From NCBI GenBank assembly GCA_016190205.1, contig JACPQZ010000045.1, positions 1 to 33,922 on the forward strand: a DNA stretch of 33,922 nucleotides, written 5' to 3'. The notes below the pieces were generated by a model, which was not told where the DNA came from, did no database searches, and worked only from the letters and a program-made list of their open reading frames with translations. The stretch's first letter is position 1; each line of letters starts with the position of its first letter. Source of the stretch: Candidatus Omnitrophota bacterium (GTDB lineage Bacteria > Omnitrophota > JACPQZ01). Shown one piece after another: positions 6,780 to 13,327 of this stretch. A program made the translations under genes and the position numbers.

Positions 6780-6855
6780 GGAATGCGCTGTTCCAGGTAC
6801 GCCGGTGCCGAGTTCAGTCTCCACCGAAAACACACCTTTTACGTAAGGAGTATTC

Positions 6856-6963
6856 ATGGCCCAAGCTTATTGGACAACAGGCAGAAAAACAAGGCGGCGT
6901 GGGCGCGCCTGGGCTTCCGCGCTTGGGTTTGGGGTAGGTTATGATATAATCGTATCGCTATGA
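6856..6963 (+). CDS. Possible 35-aa leader peptide coupled to the next gene
   Basis: ATG 6856 follows AAGGAG (6845-6850) at ideal spacing. The frame runs 35 codons and ends in TGA 6961-6963, overlapping the next ATG (6960) as ATGA. The peptide is basic in the middle (GRKTRRRGRAW) with no known family. It could couple translation of the downstream pair, or be a chance frame, since a good -10 box lies inside it. Confidence 0.3.
   Translation: MAQAYWTTGRKTRRRGRAWASALGFGVGYDIIVSL
6923..6950 (+). promoter_or_regulatory. Putative promoter of the retropepsin pair
   Basis: TTGGGT (6923-6928), 16 bp, TATAAT (6945-6950). Transcription would start near 6957, giving an almost leaderless message for ATG 6960. 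The -10 is perfect; the -35 is only partly matched. Confidence 0.4.
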
Positions 6964-7187
6964 AGTCTCGATCAATAGATCAGATACGACGGCGGTTTCA
7001 TCACGAATGGTTGTTGATTGCCGTAGACGAGATGGATCGGGCAACTACGACTCCTAAGCGCGGCCGTCTCTTGGCTCACAGCCCCAACCGTGATGAGGTG
7101 TATCAAGCCATGCTCCGCCACAAGAAACTGACCCTCGTGACCTATTCAGATGATCGGCTCCCCGCCGGCTACGCCGTAGCTTTCTAA
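6960..7187 (+). CDS. Small conserved hypothetical protein, partner of retropepsin-like protease
   Basis: This 75-aa soluble protein carries EWLLIAVDEMD, RGRLLAHSPNRDEVY and the ending LPAGYAVAF. The pattern is that of a short protein commonly found directly ahead of a bacterial retropepsin-like aspartyl protease gene, as here (4 nt gap). Its function is unknown; a dedicated substrate, chaperone or antitoxin-like role for the protease is possible. No ribosome site is clear, which fits leaderless translation or coupling to the 35-codon frame upstream. Confidence 0.65.
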   Translation: MKSRSIDQIRRRFHHEWLLIAVDEMDRATTTPKRGRLLAHSPNRDEVYQAMLRHKKLTLVTYSDDRLPAGYAVAF

Positions 7188-7190
7188 ACA

Positions 7191-7583
7191 GTGCCACGTT
7201 CCGTACGTCTACAACCGCTTTCCTTACTGATTGCTCACGTCCTGCTCAAGGGGCCAAGCAGCCTCAAGATTATTCGCATGGTGGTGGATACAGGTGCAAC
7301 CACTACGATTATCCCTCCGCAAATAGCGGTCGCCATTGGGTGCGATCCTGCGAAGAGAAGCGGGCGCACCGCAATCATTACAGCCAGCGGATTAGAGTAT
7401 CTTCCCGTTGTCACCATCCCACTGGTCGAGTGCCTTGGGTATCGTGTCCGCTCGCTTAAAGCGGCTTGCCACGATCTGCCGCCACAAAGTATGGTAGACG
7501 GTCTCCTTGGACTTGACTTTTTGAGTCATGTGCCGTCTTTTCGCCGATTTCACAATGAAATTCACCGCCTCACTCAAGAGTAA
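7191..7583 (+). CDS. Retropepsin-like aspartyl protease
   Basis: The 130-aa product has the single-lobe aspartyl protease signature: catalytic DTGA at residues 33-36 (context MVVDTGATTTIIPP) and the second conserved hydrophobic-Gly motif VDGLLGLDFL near residues 101-110. Single-lobe retropepsins work as homodimers, each giving one Asp. GTG start 4 nt downstream of the preceding gene, so the two form one unit. No signal peptide is apparent, so it is likely cytoplasmic. Substrate unknown. Confidence 0.82.
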   Translation: MPRSVRLQPLSLLIAHVLLKGPSSLKIIRMVVDTGATTTIIPPQIAVAIGCDPAKRSGRTAIITASGLEYLPVVTIPLVECLGYRVRSLKAACHDLPPQSMVDGLLGLDFLSHVPSFRRFHNEIHRLTQE

Positions 7584-7626
7584 CAGTTACATTCCCTTAA
7601 CCTAGTCTTCTGGAGCCGCCCGCTCC

Positions 7627-7758
7627 GACCCCCAAGACTTAAACCGCTACGCTTACGCCCGCAATAACCGCTCAACCTGCACCGACCCCACCGGGTATGG
7701 GTGGTTTAAGAAGCTCTTCAATATGGGGGTGTTCAATCGGGACGTGCGATTAAGCTGA
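7627..7758 (+). pseudogene. RHS C-terminal stub A (second RHS family), internally deleted
   Basis: It encodes DPQDLNRYAYARNN, then TDPTGYGWFKKLFNMGV, and ends at TGA 7756. This is the shell-closing end of an RHS protein from a different family than the array at 1-5700 (that one reads RFLQQDPWPRT). Compared with stub B, the piece from the ARYYDPSLGRF block to DPQDL is missing, and the local PLTY reads STCT. There is no start and no upstream core. It ends 2 nt from the stop codon of the convergent DUF2283 gene. Confidence 0.8.
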
Positions 7759-7759
7759 T

Positions 7760-7966
7760 CTAAGCAGTTTTTGACGCGATGACTTTTTTTGCGGCATTTA
7801 GAACGGTGAGTCCCACGATTCGGCCTTTGCGTAGGCGCACGACAACACCCTCATCGGTTACATCGCTGTCGTCTGCCGGGCGGGGTCTACCGAATGAAAT
7901 ATAGAGGACGTCGGCTGCCGGGTCGTAGGATAACTTGGTTTGCTTGATTAGGGACGTTTTTGCCAT
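7760..7966 (-). CDS. DUF2283 family protein, putative antitoxin
   Basis: The 68-aa product matches the DUF2283 pattern: YDPAADVLYISFGR, a short acidic linker, DEGVVVRLRKGRIVGLTVLNAAKK. These small proteins often sit beside RelE/BECR-like toxin genes and are taken as antitoxins. Its first 19 nt overlap the end of the upstream minus-strand gene (7948-8292), so the two are translationally coupled with the toxin-like gene first. Ribosome signals for it lie inside that gene. Confidence 0.8.
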   Translation of the reverse strand: MAKTSLIKQTKLSYDPAADVLYISFGRPRPADDSDVTDEGVVVRLRKGRIVGLTVLNAAKKVIASKTA

Positions 7967-8292
7967 TGAAGAGGCCTCCGTAATAGTTTACCATATCTTG
8001 AAATAAAGAATGCGGTGATTACAAAGCCTAAGGGATCCGCTGCGCGGTACACGACACAAAGATATTTTGGGCTTTGAGGAGCCCCCTCACACCATCTCAG
8101 GCTCAAAAATTCTCCTTCCCATCCTTCGACGATAAAGTCCGGATCCTCTACAGCTAAGCGGAGCTCGCTAACGTATCCCGAAGCTATGCTAAATTCCGGA
8201 TGACTCACCAAAATTTTGCTGTGCCAAGCAGCTTCGGAAAGCCTTACTTGTTGCCCCAAGGGTGTCTTGGCAATCCAGAGGTTAGTAGTCAC
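7948..8292 (-). CDS. PBECR-like (phage-barnase-EndoU-ColicinE5/D-RelE) putative nuclease toxin
   Basis: The 114-aa product follows the layout of small BECR-fold nucleases: WHSKILVSHPEF, then a helix with LRLAVEDPDFIVEG, a central strand pair (YLCVVYRAADPLGFVITAFFISR), and a basic tail. Such proteins cleave RNA and pair with antitoxins such as DUF2283. Start is GTG (8292 downward), with a purine stretch about 7 nt upstream. A likely promoter lies at 8299-8327. The family call rests on the pattern of conserved residues, not on a search. Confidence 0.6.
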   Translation of the reverse strand: MTTNLWIAKTPLGQQVRLSEAAWHSKILVSHPEFSIASGYVSELRLAVEDPDFIVEGWEGEFLSLRWCEGAPQSPKYLCVVYRAADPLGFVITAFFISRYGKLLRRPLQWQKRP

Positions 8293-8298
8293 AGGCTC

Positions 8299-8327
8299 AC
8301 CCTAGCACGGGAGAATACAATCGTCAA
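8299..8327 (-). promoter_or_regulatory. Putative promoter of the PBECR/DUF2283 pair
   Basis: On the minus strand: TTGACG (8327-8322), 17 bp, TAGGGT (8304-8299). The -35 is strong and the -10 is poor. Transcription would start close to the GTG at 8292. Confidence 0.3.
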
Positions 8328-8349
8328 GGATCGCCAGCGTGACCCTTAA

Positions 8350-8508
8350 CTCGCCCGCTACTACGACCCCTCCCTCGGCCGCTTCCTCACCGCAGACCCC
8401 ACCGTCCAGCACCCTGAAGACCCCCAAGACTTAAACCGCTACGCCTTTGCGAGAAATAACCCCTTAACCTACACCGACCCCACTGGCTACGGGTGGATCG
8501 TGATATAA
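8350..8508 (+). pseudogene. RHS C-terminal stub B (second RHS family)
   Basis: Open from just after an in-frame TAA (8347) to TAA 8506-8508. It encodes ARYYDPSLGRFLTADPTVQH, then DPQDLNRYAFARNNPLTYTD and PTGYGW, the closing end of an RHS shell cut off exactly where the tip would begin. There is no start codon. Its last codons overlap a perfect TATAAT (8504-8509) that may serve the following DUF2442 gene. Confidence 0.82.
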
Positions 8509-8557
8509 TAATCGGGTCCGAAGACCATCGGACTTGGTTTAAGGAAATGCCCAGATA

Positions 8558-8836
8558 ATGTTCAAGCCCGTAGAAATCAAGGCGTTGCCGAAATATAAGT
8601 TGTGGATTCGATTTGAGGATGGAGTAAACGGGGAAGTGGACCTCTCACACCTTGTCGGCAAGGGTGTGTTTTCTGTTTGGAAAGATGAGATCACTTTCAA
8701 AAAGGTCCGCATCGGCGAAAGGGGAGAGCTTGTTTGGGGAGCCGATATAGCGTTATGTCCCGACTCTAGTTATATACAAATCAGCGGCAGATTGCCAGAA
8801 CAAGTTTTTCCAAATCTTCAAAAGCGCAGTGCCTGA
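8558..8836 (+). CDS. DUF2442 domain protein
   Basis: The 92-aa product follows the DUF2442 pattern: PKYKLWIRFEDGVNGEVDLS, then GVFSVWKDEITFKKV, a GELVWGADIALCPDS turn, and a Tyr-Ile strand. DUF2442 proteins are usually paired with DUF4160 and treated as toxin-antitoxin partners; no DUF4160 gene is present, so this one is solitary or pairs with the next gene. A TATAAT box lies at 8504-8509 and a 6-bp hairpin (GTCCGA/TCGGAC, 8516-8533) in the leader. Confidence 0.8.
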   Translation: MFKPVEIKALPKYKLWIRFEDGVNGEVDLSHLVGKGVFSVWKDEITFKKVRIGERGELVWGADIALCPDSSYIQISGRLPEQVFPNLQKRSA

Positions 8837-8893
8837 AATAAGCCGATTTTACGGTATCGTCATAAAGATGTTTTTTGAGGAGAGCACTGCCCG

Positions 8894-9085
8894 ATGAAGC
8901 CGTTAGATATGACCCATATAACCTGGAAATACCGGGGAATCTTCGTAGTCTTGAGTCCAGATCGAAAAAGGGTTATTGCGAAAGGTCATACCCTGAAGGA
9001 AGCGCTGGATAGCGCAAAGAAGAAAGGCTGTAAAAATTCCATTTGTGCCAAGATCCCCGAGGAAAATAAGACTTACCTTCTGTGA
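8894..9085 (+). CDS. DUF5678 domain protein
   Basis: The 63-aa product has the DUF5678 layout: WKYRGIFVVLSPDRKRVIAK, then GHTLKEALDSAKKKG, ending in an IPEEN strand. These short proteins are frequent in mobile gene clusters, often next to the small aspartyl protease pair type seen at 6960-7583, and have no established activity. GAGGAG lies about 12 nt upstream of the ATG. It lies 57 nt after the DUF2442 gene and is probably co-transcribed with it. Confidence 0.72.
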   Translation: MKPLDMTHITWKYRGIFVVLSPDRKRVIAKGHTLKEALDSAKKKGCKNSICAKIPEENKTYLL

Positions 9086-9117
9086 AAGCCTTCCGCTTCC
9101 CGTACGTCCGTTTTGCC

Positions 9118-9231
9118 ATCACCGCCGACCCCACCGTCCAGCACCCTTCCGATCCCCAGGACTTAAACCGCTACGCCTACGCCCGCAATAACCCCTTAAC
9201 CTACACCGACCCCACCTGGTATGGTGGCTGA
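9118..9231 (+). pseudogene. RHS C-terminal stub C (second RHS family), frameshifted at its end
   Basis: It encodes ITADPTVQHPSDPQDLNRYA, then YARNNPLTYTDPT, and stops at TGA 9229. Beyond that, the DNA still resembles stub A: inserting one base after GGTATGG restores a reading of GYGWLKKLFKE, matching GYGWFKKLFN in stub A. The stub is therefore a frameshifted remnant whose original tip began with the same residues. It starts about 32 nt after the DUF5678 gene. Confidence 0.78.
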
Positions 9232-9266
9232 AGAAACTATTCAAGGAGAGGTTACAGGGCTTGTCC

Positions 9267-9296
9267 TTGACAAATGGGCTTAAATTATGTCATAAT
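9267..9296 (+). promoter_or_regulatory. Promoter of the AbiE-type operon
   Basis: TTGACA (9267-9272), 18 bp, CATAAT (9291-9296). Transcription would start near 9303. The -10 lies within the palindrome at 9287-9305, so the promoter is placed for repression by a dimeric DNA-binding protein. Confidence 0.55.
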
Positions 9297-9305
9297 ATAT
9301 GACAT
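9287..9305. promoter_or_regulatory. 19-bp perfect operator palindrome over the -10 box
   Basis: ATGTCATA-ATA-TATGACAT has 8-bp perfect arms and a 3-bp spacer. It covers the -10 box and the presumed transcription start of the HTH antitoxin/nucleotidyltransferase operon, as expected for antitoxin autoregulation. Confidence 0.6.
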
Positions 9306-9813
9306 GGAAATGAAATGGAATCTGCTTGGGGTGGGGCCCTGTCTCCAAACGCTCGTATACGAAAGCGGCGGTGAGCAAAAAAAGGTGTCCGTCCGTCCCA
9401 TCTATACGGTGGTGGATGTGTGCCACCGCCTGCGTAAGTCGCGGCGTCAGGTCTACCGCTACATGCGCAGCGGACGATTGAAGCCCTGTGCGCAGATTTT
9501 GGGCCAGTGGCTTTTTTCAAAGAGGGAACTTGAGCATTTTGAGCAGGGCCGTATGCCCGTGTGGTTAAAATCCCTCTTCTGGGATGCCCGCATTTCAGAT
9601 CTCTCCGTGGGCCATCACAGCGATTTTATCCTGGCGAGGGCTTTTGAATACGGGGATCGCAAGGCCCTGCGCTGGGTATTCCGCACTTATCCTATCAGCA
9701 CCATTACCCGTTTCCTCGATGGCCGGGGAAGGGACGTGCTTTCCACGCGGACGTGGCATTTCTGGGCTCTCCAAACAGACCTGCACAGGCGGCGCAGCAA
9801 GGTGAGAAAATGA
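9304..9813 (+). CDS. HTH plus DUF6922-like antitoxin of an AbiE-type pair
   Basis: A DNA-binding segment reads VCHRLRKSRRQVYRYMRSGR, then GQWLFSKRELEHF, an excisionase/MerR-like helix-turn-helix. It is followed by LFWDARI, HSDFILARAFEYGDRKALRW and VFRTYP, the layout of DUF6922. Such proteins precede AbiEii-type nucleotidyltransferases and act as their antitoxin and repressor. The frame is open from ATG 9274, but that codon lies upstream of the likely transcription start. ATG 9304 or 9310, or a later GTG, is more credible; the first 30-40 residues fit no domain. The stop overlaps the toxin start. Confidence 0.72.
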   Translation: MEMKWNLLGVGPCLQTLVYESGGEQKKVSVRPIYTVVDVCHRLRKSRRQVYRYMRSGRLKPCAQILGQWLFSKRELEHFEQGRMPVWLKSLFWDARISDLSVGHHSDFILARAFEYGDRKALRWVFRTYPISTITRFLDGRGRDVLSTRTWHFWALQTDLHRRRSKVRK

Positions 9814-10505
9814 AACGTGGCATCCACGCAGTACCTGAGTCTCTACAGGTTCTGATCGAGCAGATGGCTCACGCAGGTTTGATGCGGGACTTTTACTTAG
9901 CCGGAGGTACAGGCCTGGCCCTCTTGTTAAACCACCGCCGGTCTATTGATATTGATTTATTCTCTGGGACGAACCGTCTTGACTTTGACGGCCGCCGGGA
10001 TCTTTTCTCGCGTTTAAGGCGTCTATCCGGGTGGGCGCTGATTGAAGCGAAAGACGGGACCGTGCACGGCCGTTTGAAAAAGGTGCGGACGAGCTTCTTT
10101 TGGTATCCCGAGCCGCTCTTGAAACCTACAGTTAAAAGGGGAGGCGTCCGGATCGCCTCCGTGACCGATATCGGTCTCATGAAATTAGCCGCTATTATTG
10201 GGCGCGGATCCCGGAAGGATTTCGTCGATCTTTATGCGATCTGCCGAGAGTTACCCTTATCCCGCCTGCTTAAGCTGGGCGGGAAGAAGTTTAAACACTC
10301 CGGGGATTTTCCCTTACAGGCCTTGAAAGCCCTTGTTTACTTTGAAGACGCCGAGAAAGATCCACCCGCCATTACGCCACAACCTCTCTCCTGGACAAAC
10401 GTCAAGGCATTCTTCATCCGTGAGGTGCGTACCTTGACCCGGCAATCCATTTCGGGTATCAAGCCCTTCAAGAGATCTCAAAAAACCTTCACGCGCTATC
10501 CGTGA
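9810..10505 (+). CDS. AbiEii/AbiGii-type nucleotidyltransferase toxin
   Basis: The 231-aa product has the DUF1814-type nucleotidyltransferase signature: FYLAGGTGLALLLNHRRSID (GGT at residues 32-34) followed by the metal-binding Asp pair in SIDIDLFS (Asp47/Asp49), then VTDIGLMKLAAIIGRGSRKD and FVDLYAI. AbiEii toxins transfer nucleotides to tRNA or other targets and give phage-induced growth arrest. ATG 9810 overlaps the antitoxin TGA (ATGA), so the pair is coupled with the antitoxin first, the type IV AbiE order. It looks intact. Confidence 0.85.
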   Translation: MKRGIHAVPESLQVLIEQMAHAGLMRDFYLAGGTGLALLLNHRRSIDIDLFSGTNRLDFDGRRDLFSRLRRLSGWALIEAKDGTVHGRLKKVRTSFFWYPEPLLKPTVKRGGVRIASVTDIGLMKLAAIIGRGSRKDFVDLYAICRELPLSRLLKLGGKKFKHSGDFPLQALKALVYFEDAEKDPPAITPQPLSWTNVKAFFIREVRTLTRQSISGIKPFKRSQKTFTRYP

Positions 10506-10539
10506 CTGTCCGGGACTGTCCAGGGTATCGGCGATAACT

Positions 10540-10568
10540 TTGACACGCGGGTAGTTTCGTGGTAGTCT
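10540..10568 (+). promoter_or_regulatory. Putative promoter of the secreted protein gene
   Basis: TTGACA (10540-10545), 17 bp, TAGTCT (10563-10568). The leader of about 80 nt contains a 6-bp inverted pair GGCCGT/ACGGCC (10597-10602, 10619-10624) ahead of a strong ribosome site. Confidence 0.45.
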
Positions 10569-10655
10569 ACCGCTTCATGTCCCGAGGCGGGGTGGGGGCC
10601 GTCCGAACGGGCGTGAAAACGGCCTCAAACGAGGCATTTAAGGAGGAAAGATAGC

Positions 10656-11057
10656 ATGAGTAAGTTTGCAGTGTTAGTGGCAGTTGCGCTATTGTGCGCA
10701 GGGTCCTTGGCGCACGCGGCTGCTATTCAGGATTTGGATGGAATGACGTTTGCAGGCGAGCTGGGTGAAGAAGGGCAGACCGAAGGTCAAGCCGACACGT
10801 TCATTTTCGAAAACGGCCTCTTTGAATCCACAGCATGCACACCCTTTGGTTTTAGCGAGGCTCCTTACACCAGCGCGGCCCAGGGCGACGATATTGCGTT
10901 CAATGCCCAGACTGCAAGCCCGACAGACGGCAACATGGTCTGGCAGGGCACGGTGGACGGCGATGAGGTGGAAGGCACGGTGATCTGGACCAAGGCTGGA
11001 CAGGCCACGAACTACTGGTTCCGCGGCGAGATTGAAGAGGAAAGCGCTTCGCAGTAA
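10656..11057 (+). CDS. Small secreted protein of unknown function
   Basis: A clear signal peptide (hydrophobic residues 4-20, probable cleavage after AHA near residue 22) leads a mature domain of about 110 residues. It is acidic and beta-rich: LDGMTFAGELGEEG, DTFIFENGLFESTAC, DNMVWQGTVDGDEVEGT-like strands and a YWFRGEI ending. The alternation of TxxG and W motifs resembles small lipocalin-like or PepSY-free beta barrels, but no family was recognised. AAGGAGGAA lies just upstream of the ATG. It is monocistronic: own promoter before, strong terminator after. Confidence 0.72.
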   Translation: MSKFAVLVAVALLCAGSLAHAAAIQDLDGMTFAGELGEEGQTEGQADTFIFENGLFESTACTPFGFSEAPYTSAAQGDDIAFNAQTASPTDGNMVWQGTVDGDEVEGTVIWTKAGQATNYWFRGEIEEESASQ

Positions 11058-11086
11058 GACGTTACGGAAGCATAACATTTGTTAGC

Positions 11087-11117
11087 AAAAATGCCCAGTT
11101 GACAGCTGGGCATTTTT
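11087..11117 (+). terminator. Rho-independent terminator after the secreted protein gene
   Basis: AAAAATGCCCAG (11087-11098) pairs perfectly with CTGGGCATTTTT (11106-11117) around a 7-nt loop. It is A-rich before and T-rich after the GC core, so it can work in both directions. Confidence 0.88.
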
Positions 11118-11127
11118 CTGTCATAAT
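11099..11127 (+). promoter_or_regulatory. Promoter of the riboflavin operon embedded in the upstream terminator
   Basis: TTGACA (11099-11104) forms most of the terminator loop; 17 bp later comes CATAAT (11122-11127). The spacer is the descending arm and T tract of the hairpin. Transcription would start near 11134, leaving a leader of about 45 nt, too short for an FMN riboswitch. Confidence 0.62.
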
Positions 11128-11179
11128 ACAATGATTCTGCTCGCTTTAAACAGTTTCGTAGACCCCACATAGAAGCCAT

Positions 11180-12367
11180 ATGTTTAATACAATGCAAGAG
11201 GTATTGGAAGCCGTCAAGGCCGGTGAGCTTGTGATCGTGATCGACGACGAAGATCGCGAAAACGAGGGCGACTTGATCTGCGCGGCCGCGAAGGTTACCC
11301 CGGAGCTTATCAACAAGATGACCACTATCGGGAGGGGCTTGATCTGTGTTCCTTTGGAAGGCAGGCGCTGTGATGAGCTGGGCCTAAGCCCCATGGTCCA
11401 TGACTCTGCCGACAGCATGCGGACTGCCTACACGGTGAGCGTCGACAGCGCGGCGGGGATCACCACCGGCATCAGCGCCTTTGACCGGGCACATACGATT
11501 TTAAGACTCATCGATCCCGCTGCCGGCAAAGAGGATCTGACCTCGCCCGGGCACGTCTTCCCCCTTAGGGCCAAACCCGGCGGGGTGCTCGAGCGGGCCG
11601 GGCATACCGAGGCCGCGGTGGATTTGGCACGGCTTGCGGGTCTTTACCCCGCGGGGGTAATCTGCGAGGTTTTAAATCCCGATGGCCGTATGGCGCGCAC
11701 TCCGGATCTCGTAAAGCTCGCCCGCCGGGAAGGCTTTAAAATTTGCACGATCGCAGACCTCATCCGCTACCGGCGCCTCAAAGAAAAGCTCGTGCGCCTG
11801 GCAGTCAAAACCATTCTTCCGAATAAATACGGCACCTGGCAGCTTTATGACTACGAATCCATTTTAGACGGGAAACACCACCTCGCCCTCGTTTTAGGCG
11901 AGATTGGTTCCGAGCCGGTCCTCGTGCGGGCGCACTCGGAATGCCTGACGGGAGATGTCCTGGGCTCGGCGCGCTGTGACTGCGGGGAACAGCTCGAGGC
12001 CTCCATGCAGCAGATTCGGGACGAAGGGCGCGGGGTAGTGCTTTATATGAGGCAGGAAGGAAGGGGCATTGGTCTAGCGCACAAGCTCAAGGCCTATGCC
12101 CTGCAAGACGAAGGCCTGGACACCGTGGAGGCCAATGAGCGCCTGGGTCTCGCCGCCGACTTGCGCGACTATGGGCTTGGGGCGCAGATTTTGGTCGACT
12201 TAGGTATCAAAGAGATCCGGCTTCTTACCAACAACCCCAAGAAGGTGGTGGGGCTGGAAGCCTATGGGCTGGCCATTAAAGAACGCGTGCCTATTCGCAT
12301 CGCTCCCAATCCGCACAACGAGCGCTACTTGAGGACCAAGAAGGAGAAATTGGGACACGATGCCTGA
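11180..12367 (+). CDS. ribBA: Bifunctional 3,4-dihydroxy-2-butanone-4-phosphate synthase / GTP cyclohydrolase II
   Basis: Residues 1-200 are the RibB domain, which makes the four-carbon riboflavin precursor from ribulose 5-phosphate: [11 protein letters not shown] (22-32), [27 protein letters not shown]. Residues about 205-395 are the RibA domain, which opens GTP: zinc ligands in [18 protein letters not shown], the active-site stretch RQEGRGIGL, then [12 protein letters not shown]. Both sets of catalytic motifs are intact. It is the first gene of the operon, and its end overlaps ribH by 8 nt. The ribosome site before ATG 11180 is weak (AGAAG). Confidence 0.95.
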   Translation: MFNTMQEVLEAVKAGELVIVIDDEDRENEGDLICAAAKVTPELINKMTTIGRGLICVPLEGRRCDELGLSPMVHDSADSMRTAYTVSVDSAAGITTGISAFDRAHTILRLIDPAAGKEDLTSPGHVFPLRAKPGGVLERAGHTEAAVDLARLAGLYPAGVICEVLNPDGRMARTPDLVKLARREGFKICTIADLIRYRRLKEKLVRLAVKTILPNKYGTWQLYDYESILDGKHHLALVLGEIGSEPVLVRAHSECLTGDVLGSARCDCGEQLEASMQQIRDEGRGVVLYMRQEGRGIGLAHKLKAYALQDEGLDTVEANERLGLAADLRDYGLGAQILVDLGIKEIRLLTNNPKKVVGLEAYGLAIKERVPIRIAPNPHNERYLRTKKEKLGHDA

Positions 12368-12902
12368 AGCGATTGAGGCTAAAATGGAAGCCCGGGGCCG
12401 TTCCTTCGCCATTGTGGTGAGCCGTTTTAACGAATATATCACCCAGCACCTTTTGGAAGGTGCCATCAAAGAGCTGTCTCAATACGGGGTTCGCGATTCG
12501 GACATTGCCGTCACATGGGTACCGGGTGCTTTTGAGATCCCGCTCACTGTTTTAAATCTCGCCGAAACCAGGCGTTATTCCGCCGTTATCGCGCTGGGCG
12601 CCATTATCCGCGGCTCTACTCCGCATTTCGAATATCTCTCACAAGCCGTCAGCCGGGGGCTGGCGGAGGTCCAGGTGCGCACCCAGACTCCCGTTGCCTT
12701 TGGCGTGATTACCACAGATACCCTCGAGCAGGCCATCGAGCGGGCGGGCACCAAGCACGGGAACAAGGGGCGCGAGGCCGCGCGCGTCGCCATAGAGATG
12801 GCGGGCCTTGCAGAGGCGATTAAGGCGGGCGGGGCTTCCAGCCCTTCGACTCCGCTCAAGGCTGATGGTGAGCGCAGTCGAACCACCAGCCGCACGGCAT
12901 GA
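12360..12902 (+). CDS. ribH: 6,7-dimethyl-8-ribityllumazine synthase with repeat-derived C-terminal tail
   Basis: It joins the RibB product to the pyrimidine intermediate to give the lumazine. Motifs: [53 protein letters not shown] and a glycine turn before [11 protein letters not shown]. The family normally ends near that helix, about residue 158. Here about 22 more residues ([18 protein letters not shown]...) come from a hairpin-forming element at 12845-12882. Lumazine synthases form pentamers or 60-mers with the C-terminus on the surface, so a tail may be tolerated. Overlaps nusB by ATGA. Confidence 0.93.
   Translation: MPEAIEAKMEARGRSFAIVVSRFNEYITQHLLEGAIKELSQYGVRDSDIAVTWVPGAFEIPLTVLNLAETRRYSAVIALGAIIRGSTPHFEYLSQAVSRGLAEVQVRTQTPVAFGVITTDTLEQAIERAGTKHGNKGREAARVAIEMAGLAEAIKAGGASSPSTPLKADGERSRTTSRTA
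12845..12882. repeat. REP-like palindrome inside the 3' end of ribH
   Basis: TTCGACTCCGCTCA (12845-12858) and TGAGCGCAGTCGAA (12869-12882) form a 14-bp stem with one mismatch and a 10-nt loop. The TTCGACT..GCTCA word is of a type widely dispersed as intergenic palindromes in bacterial genomes. Here it is in frame and translated as the tail of RibH. Confidence 0.65.
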
Positions 12903-13327
12903 GGAAGAGGACACGTGCACGGGAGCTCGCGCTCCAGATCCTCTATCAAATGGACATCCGGCAGGGTGACGTGAATGAAATCCTCGCCGATTTCTGGGCG
13001 CACAACGAAGTTCCCAAGGACGTGCACGATTTTAGCGAAAAACTCGCACAGGGAGTTCTCACCCATCAGAAGCTCATCGACAAGATCATCCGCGACTACG
13101 CCGAAAACTGGTCACTCAACCGGATGGCGGTGATTGATCGCAACATCATCCGGATGGCCGCCTTCGAGCTCCTTTATATGGACGACATACCGCCTAAGGT
13201 TTCCATTAATGAGGCGGTCGACCTGGCCAAGAAATTCGGGGACGAGCAATCGGGGTCTTTTGTGAACGGAATTCTGGACAAGATTTTTACGGCCGAGGTC
13301 AAGGGTGCCAAACAACGGGGGGGCTGA
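12899..13327 (+). CDS. nusB: Transcription antitermination factor NusB
   Basis: The 142-aa all-helical protein opens with RTRARELALQILYQMDI and ends with the conserved IDRNIIRMAAFELLYM, PPKVSINEAVDLAKKFG, SGSFVNGILDKI. NusB with NusE binds boxA RNA in antitermination of rRNA transcription. It is often next to ribH, as here: its ATG overlaps the ribH stop, and its end overlaps the next gene by 23 nt. Standard length, no missing motif. Confidence 0.94.
   Translation: MRKRTRARELALQILYQMDIRQGDVNEILADFWAHNEVPKDVHDFSEKLAQGVLTHQKLIDKIIRDYAENWSLNRMAVIDRNIIRMAAFELLYMDDIPPKVSINEAVDLAKKFGDEQSGSFVNGILDKIFTAEVKGAKQRGG

Noticed and set aside
5752-9266. CAGGGCTTGTC shared at about 5752 and 9255 as a possible mobile-element end
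   Set aside because: The match is 11-12 bp with no extended similarity or palindrome at either site.
11118-11179. FMN riboswitch ahead of ribBA
   Set aside because: The space between terminator and gene is about 60 bp and contains no RFN-like conserved blocks.
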